Assembly (NCBI GenBank): GCA_029863605.1
Contig: JAOTVB010000010.1
Location: forward strand, 62,001 to 126,000
Source: Myxococcales bacterium
GTDB lineage: Bacteria; Myxococcota_A; Polyangia; Polyangiales; Houyiibacteriaceae
Direction: 5' to 3'
Length of the DNA stretch: 64,000 bases
The position numbers were made by a program, and so were the translations under genes. Below, one piece after another: positions 1 to 8,189 of this stretch. The notes beneath the pieces were generated by a model that was given only the letters and a program-made list of their open reading frames with translations, was not told where the DNA came from and searched no databases. Each line of letters opens with the position of its first letter. Position 1 is the first letter of the stretch.

Positions 1-1
1 G

Positions 2-313
2 CCGGGCGAGACCGCTCCAGTCAGCACGGTCGGGTCCAACCTCCTCGGGGTCTATGGCGAGTTCGGCTACAACGTGATCGGTTCGGTCGACACCGAGATG
101 GAGCTCGTTCCGTTCATTCGGCTCGAGTGGTACGACACGACCTTCGAAGAATCGGATCCGGCATTCGATCTGCCGGCCTTCCTCGTTCCGACCGTCGGGC
201 TCAGTTACCGGCCGATTCCTCAGATCGTATTCAAATTCGACTATCAGGCGTTGCTCGCCTCCTCCGGGCCCAACGAAAACCGTTGGAACCTGGGGGTCGG
301 CTGGATGTTTTAG
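2..313 (+). CDS. C-terminal end of an outer-membrane beta-barrel protein (partial)
   Basis: The reading frame is open from the window edge and stops at 313, so only about 103 C-terminal residues are seen. They alternate polar and hydrophobic/aromatic residues in short stretches (FIRLEWYDTTF, GLSYRPIPQIVFKFDYQAL) and the chain ends in WNLGVGWMF, a C-terminal aromatic residue as expected for an outer-membrane beta barrel recognised by the Bam machinery. The family (porin or other barrel) cannot be told from this piece. It is followed after 65 bp, on the same strand, by an exported FMN-binding protein and a small membrane protein, so it may belong to the same transcription unit. Confidence 0.7.
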   Translation, partial: PGETAPVSTVGSNLLGVYGEFGYNVIGSVDTEMELVPFIRLEWYDTTFEESDPAFDLPAFLVPTVGLSYRPIPQIVFKFDYQALLASSGPNENRWNLGVGWMF

Positions 314-378
314 CCGCAAATTCTGCGTCTTTTTTGGGTTGCAGGCCGCGGGACCTACCCCTATCGTTGAAAACGAAG

Positions 379-939
379 ATGAAATGCGTTTTCAATAAGA
401 CGGCACTTCTCTTCGTGCTGACCCTGGTCGGGGCGAGCACGGCAGCAAGCGGCCACGCGCGGGTCTACTACAGCGTGCGCGGTCTCCTCGCCGAGCAATT
501 TCGGGACTCCGAGCGCGTCGACTACAAGCGTGTCGAGCTCTCCGACGAGCAGCGCCGACGAATCCAAACCCGCCTCGGCGCCAAGCTCAAGAAAGACACA
601 TACATTTTTTACGTCGCGCACTCGGCGGACAACATCGACGGTTACGCCCTCTTCGATCGGGAGATCGGCCAACACGAATACATCGACTTCGCGACATTCT
701 TCGACAGCGAAGGTCGCGTCACGCGGGTGGAGGTCGTCGCCTATCGCGAACCGTACGGTGCTGGGATTCGCTCCGAACGTTTCCGCAGGCAGTTCGTCGG
801 TAAAGAGCCCACCAATGATCTGAAACCGGGATACGACATCGACGTCATTTCCGGAGCGACCTTGTCCACACGAGCGATGGCCAAGGCGGTCAAGCGCGCT
901 TCCGTCTTGCTGCACCACTTGGTGCTCACCTCGTCCTAG
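379..939 (+). CDS. Exported FMN-binding domain protein
   Basis: This 186-aa protein begins with a signal peptide (residues 1 to about 27, hydrophobic core ALLFVLTLVGAS). Its C-terminal half carries SGATLST at residues 158-164, the S/T-G-A-T motif where FMN_bind proteins (NqrC/RnfG family) can receive covalently attached FMN on the Thr, usually through ApbE. The frame stays open further upstream, but ATG at 379 is chosen because the signal peptide starts there and the upstream stretch overlaps the barrel gene. Inferred role: electron carrier on the periplasmic side. It lies between an outer-membrane barrel and a four-helix membrane protein only 7 bp downstream. No ApbE gene is in view. Confidence 0.75.
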   Translation: MKCVFNKTALLFVLTLVGASTAASGHARVYYSVRGLLAEQFRDSERVDYKRVELSDEQRRRIQTRLGAKLKKDTYIFYVAHSADNIDGYALFDREIGQHEYIDFATFFDSEGRVTRVEVVAYREPYGAGIRSERFRRQFVGKEPTNDLKPGYDIDVISGATLSTRAMAKAVKRASVLLHHLVLTSS

Positions 940-946
940 CGCGTCG

Positions 947-1495
947 ATGCAAGACTTTACCCGACCATCTGGCAGGCTGCGCGCCCTCCCCTGGGGCGCG
1001 CGTGTGGTGTATTCGATTTTCTTGGCCTTCACGTTGGTCGCCATGATCCTCACGCTGGCGCTTACCGACGACATGGTGGGGCTCGATATGCACGGCTTGG
1101 CTAGCTATTACGAGGGGGAGGCAGCGCCCGTAGACGTTCCAGAAGATCAAGACGGCCCCGAGCTCTTGTTGCCTCCAGACGGGGAACACCTCGCCGCATT
1201 CGAACCGATGTCGCGCAGGAAGCTACTCGAGGTCACGCATTTTCATTTGTTTTCGATGCCTGTGTACCTGCTGATCCTCAGCCATTTGTTCATGTTGTCG
1301 CGTGCCCGACCCGCCTCGAAGGCGGTCTGGATCGGCTTCGCCTCGTTCGCGACTGCCCTTCACATCGCCGCACCGTGGCTTACGGCAACCGGGTCGCCAG
1401 GCTCGGTGGCCGTGTACGCCGTGTCGGGTGCGATCATGGTCGCGAGCTACAGCGTCATGGGCCTAGGCCCCTTGTGGGAGATGTGGCGGCCGTGA
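947..1495 (+). CDS. Four-helix membrane protein, possible partner of the FMN-binding protein
   Basis: A 182-aa protein with four predicted membrane segments (about 20-40, 98-118, 126-146 and 152-175) and a polar, acidic loop of about 55 residues between the first two. Histidines lie at the start of helix 2 (H98, H100), within it (H113) and in helix 3 (H139), an arrangement that could ligate b-type heme, though no known cytochrome family is recognised. The start is 7 bp after the FMN-binding gene, so the two are almost certainly co-transcribed. Inference: a membrane electron-transfer partner for the exported flavoprotein. Function is otherwise unknown. Confidence 0.65.
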   Translation: MQDFTRPSGRLRALPWGARVVYSIFLAFTLVAMILTLALTDDMVGLDMHGLASYYEGEAAPVDVPEDQDGPELLLPPDGEHLAAFEPMSRRKLLEVTHFHLFSMPVYLLILSHLFMLSRARPASKAVWIGFASFATALHIAAPWLTATGSPGSVAVYAVSGAIMVASYSVMGLGPLWEMWRP

Positions 1496-1513
1496 CCTAT
1501 GCGGGATTGCCCA

Positions 1514-1957
1514 TCACAACGACCGATGCGCCGCTGAGGGTTCGTCCTCTCCCTCGTCGGGAGGCTTGGGCTCTTCCGGTTTCTTCCGCGGGGCGGGCTC
1601 GCCGTACTCGTCGACGAGCTTCTTTTGTAGCTTGTCGAGGAGCATGCGTTCGATGTACCCCGGCATGGCCGGGATCTGGATGACGACGCGCACCGGGCCG
1701 CCGCCCTGATCCTCGATGCGGATGATCTCGAGGCTTCCCGGATAGGTACGCCCGTCGTTCTTGTAGTCGAAGAGCAGGTAGCCGATGCTCTCGTCGCGAT
1801 CGCGAATCGGGTAGCCCTGGTCGACGCGAATGAGGCGCACGGCGGCGCGCCAAACCTGCTCGTAGCTATGCCGGTAGTCCTCGGTCTTCTTCGCCTGCAC
1901 GGCGGCTGGCAAGAAGAGCGCGGCGGTGACGACGATGGCGGCCCAGGGTTTCATCAT
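1514..1957 (-). CDS. Small exported hypothetical protein
   Basis: About 147 aa when started at the tandem ATGs at 1957/1954. The frame is open further upstream, but these starts place a clear signal peptide (AAIVVTAALFLPAAVQA) at the N-terminus. The mature part has a YRHSYEQVWRAAVRLI segment and a basic/acidic Pro-rich C-terminal tail (KKPEEPKPPDEGEDEP). The fold resembles small exported proteins of the DUF3568/DUF4136 kind only in general outline and no family is claimed. It faces the membrane protein gene convergently (19 bp between stops), and the CCA-adding enzyme lies upstream on the same strand. Confidence 0.55.
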   Translation of the reverse strand: MMKPWAAIVVTAALFLPAAVQAKKTEDYRHSYEQVWRAAVRLIRVDQGYPIRDRDESIGYLLFDYKNDGRTYPGSLEIIRIEDQGGGPVRVVIQIPAMPGYIERMLLDKLQKKLVDEYGEPAPRKKPEEPKPPDEGEDEPSAAHRSL

Positions 1958-2043
1958 GAGCGACGCTACCGAAGCAAAGCCCCGTCCTCCAAAAAAGGAG
2001 CGACACCGGGTGCCAGTGGCGAGGGACACCGACCCTGCCGCTG

Positions 2044-3423
2044 CTACCGCGCTTGCTTCTCTAGCTCCGGGGCCAGCTTTTCGACGATCGGCATCAGCTT
2101 GTCACGCGTGTTGAGCGACGGGTCCTCGATCACCTGTTCCAGCAGCTCCCGGAGTACCTGCCCGACCACCGGCCCGGGCCCGCCTTCGAGGTGCGCCATG
2201 ACGTCCTTGCCATCGATGGCGAGGTCCTGTGTCGTCAAGGCGCCGCCCTGCTCGATCTGCTCGTCGATGCGGCTTCGGAGCTCTTTCAATAGGGCGAGCT
2301 CCTCTTCGACGTTGCGGCCTTTTCCGAGTGCGTCCGCCTCCCCCAGCCGAAGAAGCGCCTCGACTCGATCGGAACCCACGCGTTTGATGAAGCGGCGGAC
2401 GGCCGCGTCGGTCCATTCGCTGCCGTAACAGATCAAATGGTGACGAACGAGATCGACGATCAGCTCGCGTTCTTGATTCGAAAACCTGTAGTCGCGGAGC
2501 CACCGGTCGGCCATGTCCGCCCCGACTCGTTCGTGATGATAAAATGTCCAGTCGCCGGTCTTGTCGGAGCGCGCGCGTGTGCGGGGCTTGGCGACGTCGT
2601 GAAGGAGCGCCGCCATCCGTTCGCTTGGGTCCGCCTCCGATTCGTCCAGCACGCGCATCGTGTGGTCCCAGACGTCATACGCGTGCCACTGGTTCTGCTC
2701 ACACCCCACCTGCTCGAGAAGCTCGGGATAAGTCACCTCGAGGATGCCGGTGCGTCGCATCACTTCGAATGCCCGTGAGGGCGCCCTTGCCTTCATCGCC
2801 TTGATCCATTCCTCGCGGACGCGTTCGGGACTGACTTTGCGATAGGTGTCGAGTGCCCCTCGAAAGGCCGCCTCGGTTGCGCCTTCGAGCTCGAAGTCGA
2901 GTGTTGCGACGAAGCGAGCGCCGCGCAGAATCCGAAGCCCGTCCTCTTGAAAGCGTTCCTTCGGGTCGCCGACTGCCCGGAGCACCTTGGCGCCCATGTC
3001 GACGAGGCCATGAAAGGGATCGACGACCCGTCCGTCGACCGGGTCGTATGCGATGGCGTTCACCGTGAAGTCTCGCCGAGCCAGGTCTTGGTCGATGTCG
3101 CCGACGAACACGACGCTGTCGGGCCTTCGCCCGTCGCTATAGGCGCCCTCCCCTCGAAGCGTCGTCACCTCGTAGGCACTGCCCTTCCAAAGCACGGTTA
3201 CGGTCCCATGGTCGATGCCGGTTGGGATCACCTTGTCGAAGGTTTGCTGCACCTTTCCGGGCAAGGCCGAGGTCGCTACGTCCCAATCGTTGACCGGCTC
3301 CCCGAGTAGGGTGTCCCGGACACAACCGCCCACGACCCAAGCGCGCTCCCCGGCCTTGCGGAGCTCTTGACAGATTTCGAGCACCGGCCTCGCGATCTGC
3401 TGTCGAAGAATGCGGCTTGGCAC
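2044..3423 (-). CDS. cca: CCA tRNA nucleotidyltransferase / poly(A) polymerase-type with HD domain
   Basis: A 459-aa class II nucleotidyltransferase starting at a GTG. It shows the nucleotide-binding motif GGCVRDTLLG (residues 32-41), the metal-binding DWD (46-48), RRDFTVNA (117-124) and DGLRILRGARF (161-171), all hallmarks of the CCA-adding/poly(A) polymerase family. A C-terminal HD phosphohydrolase domain carries HDVAKP at 275-280. Family knowledge: the enzyme adds or repairs the 3' CCA of tRNAs, and the HD domain can act on 2',3'-cyclic phosphates. Class II CCA-adding enzymes and bacterial poly(A) polymerases are hard to separate by sequence, but the HD domain favours the CCA enzyme. It is divergent from the S41 protease, with 149 bp between the starts. 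Confidence 0.88.
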   Translation of the reverse strand: MPSRILRQQIARPVLEICQELRKAGERAWVVGGCVRDTLLGEPVNDWDVATSALPGKVQQTFDKVIPTGIDHGTVTVLWKGSAYEVTTLRGEGAYSDGRRPDSVVFVGDIDQDLARRDFTVNAIAYDPVDGRVVDPFHGLVDMGAKVLRAVGDPKERFQEDGLRILRGARFVATLDFELEGATEAAFRGALDTYRKVSPERVREEWIKAMKARAPSRAFEVMRRTGILEVTYPELLEQVGCEQNQWHAYDVWDHTMRVLDESEADPSERMAALLHDVAKPRTRARSDKTGDWTFYHHERVGADMADRWLRDYRFSNQERELIVDLVRHHLICYGSEWTDAAVRRFIKRVGSDRVEALLRLGEADALGKGRNVEEELALLKELRSRIDEQIEQGGALTTQDLAIDGKDVMAHLEGGPGPVVGQVLRELLEQVIEDPSLNTRDKLMPIVEKLAPELEKQAR

Positions 3424-3513
3424 GCTGGTTCGATAACCTTATGCACCTCTAAGTGCAATATTCGTTGGGAAGACCACGGTCCCGAGCCCTCTTCGTTGTT
3501 GACAACAGACGCG

Positions 3514-3542
3514 TTGGCCCGTTGGGATAACGAAGCTACAAT
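3514..3542 (+). promoter_or_regulatory. Sigma-70-like promoter candidate for the S41 protease
   Basis: TTGGCC at 3514-3519 and TACAAT at 3537-3542 are separated by 17 bp, about 30 bp before the protease ATG at 3573. The -10 matches the consensus at five of six positions, but the -35 only at the TTG. The local sequence is AT-richer than its surroundings. Confidence 0.35.
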
Positions 3543-3572
3543 CATCTCTCAGCCCCCGCCCCCCAAACCCCT

Positions 3573-6500
3573 ATGAGAAGACTCTGGAAGCCCTTACTTG
3601 GATTGGTCGTCGTCCTTGCGGCGTTCACCATTTCCTTCGGTTGGCCGCGTGAAAACGGCCTCCAAATCGATATCGACACCTCCCCTCGGGCCCGTGCGGC
3701 TCGTGAGCAGACGCCTTGGGATCTCACCAAGCTTACGGTGATGAACCGAGCGATCCTCGAGGTGAATGAGCATTACGTCGATCCGACCCGAGTCGACCAT
3801 CAGCGGATGATGCTCGCCGGGCTCAACGCGATTCAACGGAGCATCGCTCCGGTTCTCGTCCACTACGCCGACGGGGCCGACACGCTCACCGTCCAGGTCA
3901 ACGGCGACAAGAGCGAGTTCGTGGTGTCGGACGTGACCAGCCCTTGGGAGCTGGCCGGGCGTTTTCGTGAAGTTTTCGCCTTCTTGCAAGAGCACCTTCA
4001 AGACGAAGAAGATCTGGAGCTTAGGGATGTCGAGTACGCGGCGGTCAACGGTATGCTCCGGACGCTCGATCCCCATACGGTGTTGCTCACCCCGAAGGTG
4101 TTCGAAGAGATGCAGACCAGCACTCGGGGTGAGTTCGGGGGACTCGGGATCGTCATCTCGATTCGCGATGGGCACCTGACTGTCATCCGCCCGATGCCTG
4201 GTACGCCGGCCTTCAAGGCGGGGCTTCAGCGCAACGACCGCATCGTGAAGATCAACGCCGAGTCGACCCTCAACATGCCTCTCCAAGAAGCGGTCGATCG
4301 CTTACGTGGAACCCCAGGGTCGAAGGTGACCGTCTACATCACCCGAAAGAGCAAAGCCGGCGTGTGGAGCAAGGAACGGCCGGTCGAGCTCACCCGAGCG
4401 GTGATACACATCGAATCGGTAGAGCATCGGGTGCTCCGGGACGGCGTCGGGTACGTCAAAATCAACAACTTCCAGGGCAACACCGAAAAAGACCTGCGCC
4501 GCGCGTTGGCTACCCTTCACAAGAAGAAGATGAAGGGCCTCGTGTTGGACCTTCGCGGCAATCCGGGCGGGCTTCTCGACCAAGCAGTACAAGTGGCGGA
4601 CACCTTCCTCGACGGCGGCCCCATCGTCACCACTTCGTCGCAAGACCCTCACCAGCGCGAGGAAAAGTTCGCGCGCAGCGGCGGCACCGAGCCCGACTAC
4701 CCGATGGTCGTCTTGATCAACGGGGGCAGCGCATCGGCTAGTGAAATCGTCGCGGGGGCGCTCAAGAACCATGACCGCGCGCTCATCATCGGCGAGCAGA
4801 GCTTCGGTAAGGGCTCGGTTCAGGTGCTCTACAACTTCCAGGACGGCTCGGCGCTCAAGCTCACGGTCGCCCAGTACCTGACCCCCGGCGACCTTTCCAT
4901 ACAAGGCGTTGGCATCGTGCCCGATATCGGGATCAGCCCGATGACGGTCGACAAGGAGGACATGGACCTGAAGGTCGACCAGCTGTTCATGCGGGAGAGT
5001 GAGCTTCCGTCCCACCTCACCCACGAGAGCGCGAGCGATTCCCAGCGGCCCTCGGTATTGTTGGGCTATTATCTCAACAGCGACCTTCGTCAGCGATTGC
5101 TCGAAGCGGAGCCCAACGAAGAAGAGAACGAAGACCAGGAGAACTTCTTGATTCGTTTCTCGCGAAACCTCGTCGTCAGTGCCAAGTCGCCGAAGCGCCC
5201 TCAGATGCTTCGCTCGGCGCGGCCGATCATCGAGCGTATTCAAAAGCAAGAGGACGAAAAAGTCGCCCGTGACCTCAAGAAGCTCGGGATCGACTGGAGC
5301 GTCGGACCGAACAAGGGACCGAGTGACGTGCGGGTGGTGGCCACGACGAGCACGGGCGGCAAACCCGCCAAGGCGGGTGATCCGCTCGAGCTCGAGGTCG
5401 AAGTGACCAACGAGGGCAAACAGCCTCTCTATCAGCTTGGGGCGGTCACGCGTAGCGACAACCGCCTGTTCGAGGGGCGCGAGCTGGTGTTTGGCAAGCT
5501 TGCACCCGGTGAAACCCGCTCGTGGAAGACGACTCTCGGCATCTGCCGCATGGAAGATGAAAAGCGCGCTTGCCGAATCCCGCGCGACGTTTCCGACCGC
5601 GCCGACGGTATCGTCGTCGAGTTCGAAGAAGCTTACGGCCATGCCCCAGCGCCCGTCGAGGTTCGGACGCTGATCCGCGCCCTCCCCGAGCCGCGTTTCG
5701 CCTACGGTCTTCAAGTGGCTGACAACGTCAGCGGCAACAACGACGGGCGCGTACAGCGAGGCGAGCAGGTCACCTTATACTTCACCGTGAGAAATGTCGG
5801 CCCCGGGCGCACGTACGAGGTCCAAGCCAATCTCTCGAACCGCAGCGGGCCCGGCGTTCTCCTGCACAACGGTCGGTTCCAGACGAGTGACCTAGAGCCA
5901 GGCGCCGAGTGGGTCGTGCCATTCACATTCCAGGTGCTTCCCGATTTCGACGAGAAAGAGGCCAAGCTCGAGGTCGCCGTCGTCGACACCGACCTGCGCG
6001 TGTACTCAACTGAGAAGATCCGAGTTCCGATCTACGACGAGCCGCACCCCGTCGAGAGGCTCACCCCGAAGCGTCTGGTCGGGCTCAAAGCCGGGACCGA
6101 GATCCGCGAAGCCCCGAGTAGTGACGCATCCGTCATCGCCCGCGTCGGAAAGCCGGTTCGACTGTTGCACGTGGCCACGGGGCCCGATGGGTACGAGCGC
6201 ATCAACCTCGGCGGCGGACGTCCAGGTTGGGTGCGCGAGAGCGACCTCTCGGCCGCCACCGGCCAAGTCACCAAAGGGCCTGCGCTTGTTTGGGTGACCC
6301 AGAGTGCGCCACCGGAGCTGAAGCTCGTCGGGCTGGACGATTTCGTGACCCGCGATGAGACGCTCCGGGTTCGCGGCAAGGCGATGGATCAAGACCGCGT
6401 CCGAGACCTCTACATCTTCGCGAGCGGGCGCAAGGTCTACTACGAATCAAACCAGCGCAGCCGAACGCCGCAGGAGCTCGAGTTCGATGCCGAGATTCCA

Positions 6501-6653
6501 CTGCAGCCCGGGCTGAACACCATCATCGTGGTGGCCAGGGAGGATAGCGACTCCGAAGTCCGCCACTACTTCACGGTTCGGCGCGACGCCAAAGACGGCT
6601 CGCTGATGCAGACCCCGAAGCGGGACGACGTGCTGTTCGGCAACGGCCACTGA
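3573..6653 (+). CDS. S41-family carboxy-terminal processing protease with long C-terminal extension
   Basis: A 1026-aa periplasmic protease anchored by one N-terminal membrane segment (about 7-24). A PDZ domain spans about 188-258 (GEFGGLGIVISI start). The S41 catalytic core follows with a GSASASEI motif, and S388 and K413 (FGKGSVQ) are the expected Ser-Lys dyad with the same 25-residue spacing as in E. coli Tsp. Typical CTPs end near 450-550 residues. Here about 470 more follow: two CARDB/Ig-like beta-sandwich units (about 570-830), an SH3-like segment near 870-930 (REAPSSDASVIARV, GWVRESDL) and a final Ig-like domain. Family role: trimming or degrading envelope proteins by their C-termini. 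The extra domains probably bind peptidoglycan or protein partners (inference). Confidence 0.9.
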   Translation: MRRLWKPLLGLVVVLAAFTISFGWPRENGLQIDIDTSPRARAAREQTPWDLTKLTVMNRAILEVNEHYVDPTRVDHQRMMLAGLNAIQRSIAPVLVHYADGADTLTVQVNGDKSEFVVSDVTSPWELAGRFREVFAFLQEHLQDEEDLELRDVEYAAVNGMLRTLDPHTVLLTPKVFEEMQTSTRGEFGGLGIVISIRDGHLTVIRPMPGTPAFKAGLQRNDRIVKINAESTLNMPLQEAVDRLRGTPGSKVTVYITRKSKAGVWSKERPVELTRAVIHIESVEHRVLRDGVGYVKINNFQGNTEKDLRRALATLHKKKMKGLVLDLRGNPGGLLDQAVQVADTFLDGGPIVTTSSQDPHQREEKFARSGGTEPDYPMVVLINGGSASASEIVAGALKNHDRALIIGEQSFGKGSVQVLYNFQDGSALKLTVAQYLTPGDLSIQGVGIVPDIGISPMTVDKEDMDLKVDQLFMRESELPSHLTHESASDSQRPSVLLGYYLNSDLRQRLLEAEPNEEENEDQENFLIRFSRNLVVSAKSPKRPQMLRSARPIIERIQKQEDEKVARDLKKLGIDWSVGPNKGPSDVRVVATTSTGGKPAKAGDPLELEVEVTNEGKQPLYQLGAVTRSDNRLFEGRELVFGKLAPGETRSWKTTLGICRMEDEKRACRIPRDVSDRADGIVVEFEEAYGHAPAPVEVRTLIRALPEPRFAYGLQVADNVSGNNDGRVQRGEQVTLYFTVRNVGPGRTYEVQANLSNRSGPGVLLHNGRFQTSDLEPGAEWVVPFTFQVLPDFDEKEAKLEVAVVDTDLRVYSTEKIRVPIYDEPHPVERLTPKRLVGLKAGTEIREAPSSDASVIARVGKPVRLLHVATGPDGYERINLGGGRPGWVRESDLSAATGQVTKGPALVWVTQSAPPELKLVGLDDFVTRDETLRVRGKAMDQDRVRDLYIFASGRKVYYESNQRSRTPQELEFDAEIPLQPGLNTIIVVAREDSDSEVRHYFTVRRDAKDGSLMQTPKRDDVLFGNGH

Positions 6654-6663
6654 CGCAAGGCGC

Positions 6664-7227
6664 TCACGAGACCGAGAAGAAACCCGCGAAACGCTCTACG
6701 CCCTCGGGCAAGGCTCCACCCGCACGGATGTGGCGCAACAAGAGGGGAGCGACCGCCTCGACCGCAACCGGCACAGGAGACTCTGCGCCGGCTGTGAGAG
6801 ACTTCATCTCGATTTCAGATTCAATCTCGATGACTTCGATTTGATTGTGATTCCAAGTGATCCGCAGTAGCTCTCCGGCGAAACCAAACCCAGGCCGTAT
6901 CAGGCATGCTTCCCCACCGCCGGGTTGTCTCTCGAGGGTGGCGTAGCTCTCGGTGTAGCCGTAGCGCCGCAAGAGGCCGGCAAGGTCCGCCGCCAGGGCC
7001 GCATCCGATTCGACCGCGAGCAAGGCGCCGAGGGCTTTGCCCGGATTCGGAACGTCCTGGATCACGGCCCGAATCAAGCCGCGACGTCCTTCGGCTTCGA
7101 GCTGGTGGTAGGCGAACGCAAGCCCGTCTAACGCGTTAGAATCATGCAGAATTCGCTCCACGAGGCCCGCGAAGGAGCCCCCTCGGGGGCGGTCTGCGTT
7201 CGCGATACCGGGCCGTGGGGCACTCAC
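6664..7227 (-). CDS. Hypothetical protein divergent from the sigma factor gene
   Basis: About 187 aa if started at GTG 7227; a TTG at 7245 would add six residues. There is no signal peptide or membrane segment. The chain is a mix of helices (LVERILHDSNALDGLAFAY) and strands, including LLRITWNHNQIEVIEIESEIE near residue 130. I do not recognise the family. It points away from the FliA/WhiG-like sigma factor and shares with it the short intergenic region that holds a 10-bp inverted repeat, so co-regulation, or a role in controlling that sigma factor, is possible but unproven. The 3' end lies 10 bp from the convergent protease gene. Confidence 0.55.
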   Translation of the reverse strand: MSAPRPGIANADRPRGGSFAGLVERILHDSNALDGLAFAYHQLEAEGRRGLIRAVIQDVPNPGKALGALLAVESDAALAADLAGLLRRYGYTESYATLERQPGGGEACLIRPGFGFAGELLRITWNHNQIEVIEIESEIEMKSLTAGAESPVPVAVEAVAPLLLRHIRAGGALPEGVERFAGFFSVS

Positions 7228-7274
7228 AGCGTCGCTATACCTCAACGCCGACGGTCCGCCCAGCGCACAATGAT

Positions 7275-7311
7275 GTAGGTAAATATATTACACTTGACTT
7301 CATTTACCTAC
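7275..7311. promoter_or_regulatory. 10-bp perfect inverted repeat, operator candidate
   Basis: GTAGGTAAAT at 7275-7284 is matched by ATTTACCTAC at 7302-7311 across a 17-bp spacer. It lies between two divergent genes in a locally AT-rich patch and overlaps the proposed promoter of the sigma factor gene. The spacing (27 bp centre to centre) suits a dimeric regulator binding two half-sites on nearly the same DNA face. Confidence 0.55.
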
Positions 7312-7321
7312 CTGCTAAAGA
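7294..7321 (+). promoter_or_regulatory. Sigma-70-like promoter candidate of the sigma factor gene
   Basis: TTGACT (7294-7299) and TAAAGA (7316-7321) are separated by 16 bp, ending 20 bp before the ATG at 7342. The right arm of the inverted repeat lies inside the spacer, so a protein bound there would be expected to block transcription. Confidence 0.4.
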
Positions 7322-7341
7322 AAACCCGTTCAGGAGCAGGC

Positions 7342-7950
7342 ATGCAGACAGGCGACGCGTTCATCGCTCAGCATGAAAAAATGGTCCATGGCCTGGCCGC
7401 TCGAGTACGGCGGGAGTTGTCGTTCCACGGGGACCTCGACGACCTCGTAGCCTTCGGGTTCGGAGGGCTGCTCGAAGCCCAGTATCGGTTCGACCCGGCG
7501 CGCGGCGTTCGGTTTCAGACCTTTGCCTATCACCGGGTCCGGGGCGCCATGCTCGACGGCGTCCGCAAAATGACCCACCTCCCGCGCCGAGCCCACGAGC
7601 GTCTCCGAAAGTCGGCGGAAACCCCTCCAACGGCCCTCCCCAAAGCGGCCGCGACCCCGCTCGACAAGGTGTTCGCAAGGGTGAGCGCGGGCCTGACGAC
7701 CGCCGGTCCGCTCCACGGTTCCCTCGGCGAGGAATCCCCCGAGAGCACGCTCCTCAAGAACGAAAGCGTCGCGCGCTTATTGGCTGCCATTGCTGGGCTT
7801 TCCGATCGTCAGCGGACGCTTGTGCGCGGCTACTACTTCGAAGGCCGCTCCATCGACGACATCGCCCACGAGCTCGGCATCTCGAAATCTTGGGCGAGCC
7901 GCATCCACACCAGCGCTCTCGCAGAGCTTCGATTCTCCCTCGAGGCCTGA
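7342..7950 (+). CDS. FliA/WhiG-type alternative sigma factor
   Basis: A 202-aa sigma-70 family protein. Region 2 is clear at about residues 30-75 (DLDDLVAFGFGGLLEAQ, RFDPARGVRFQTFAY, RGAMLDGVR), the layout typical of the sigma-28/FliA and WhiG group. Region 4 with a helix-turn-helix is at the C-terminus (LSDRQRTLVRGYYFEG, DIAHELGISKSWASRI). The linker replacing region 3 is Ala/Pro-rich and divergent (about 85-130). ATG 7342 is chosen over a TTG at 7294 because AGGAG lies just upstream and because the 7294 codon falls within the proposed -35. There are no flagellar genes nearby, so a role in a developmental or stress regulon is as likely as motility. Confidence 0.85.
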   Translation: MQTGDAFIAQHEKMVHGLAARVRRELSFHGDLDDLVAFGFGGLLEAQYRFDPARGVRFQTFAYHRVRGAMLDGVRKMTHLPRRAHERLRKSAETPPTALPKAAATPLDKVFARVSAGLTTAGPLHGSLGEESPESTLLKNESVARLLAAIAGLSDRQRTLVRGYYFEGRSIDDIAHELGISKSWASRIHTSALAELRFSLEA

Positions 7951-7956
7951 GCAAAG

Positions 7957-7972
7957 TCGGCCGAGGGGCCGA
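7957..7972 (+). terminator. Hairpin after the sigma factor gene
   Basis: TCGGCC and GGCCGA form a perfect 6-bp stem with a GAGG loop 7 bp after the stop codon. Only a weak pyrimidine stretch follows, so termination is uncertain. A second hairpin (GCGAAT/ATTCGC, 8000-8015) lies downstream. The rest of the 239-bp gap to the next gene holds no ORF that I can support. Confidence 0.4.
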
Positions 7973-8158
7973 AATCTCAGCCTTTCTCGTGGGTTACGTG
8001 CGAATGTGGATTCGCGGCTCCGCCCTCGGCGCGAAACATGTTGCGCACCGTGACCGGAGGTAACGCTTCCGTGCACAGGTGTGGCAAACGACGCCCGGCC
8101 TTGTAAATTCAGCTGTAAAGGCGTGCCGAAAGAACAGCGCTTTGCGGCTTTCTTTGGG

Positions 8159-8174
8159 TGGCACGCATTCTGCA
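8159..8174 (+). promoter_or_regulatory. Sigma-54 (-24/-12) promoter candidate
   Basis: TGGCACG at 8159-8165 matches the -24 consensus exactly. CTGCA at 8170-8174 differs from the -12 consensus TTGCA at one base. The GG and GC dinucleotides (8160-8161 and 8172-8173) are exactly 10 bp apart, as RpoN requires. Transcription would start near 8185, only a few bases before the ATG at 8190. Confidence 0.5.
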
Positions 8175-8189
8175 TGATGCTCGCACAAG

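Noticed and set aside
4302-5714. 470-codon open frame on the minus strand
   Set aside because: It lies entirely within the S41 protease gene, whose own frame has clear domains; the antisense translation has no family features.
7294-7341. TTG at 7294 as start of the sigma factor
   Set aside because: It has no ribosome site and overlaps the proposed -35; ATG 7342 with AGGAG fits better.
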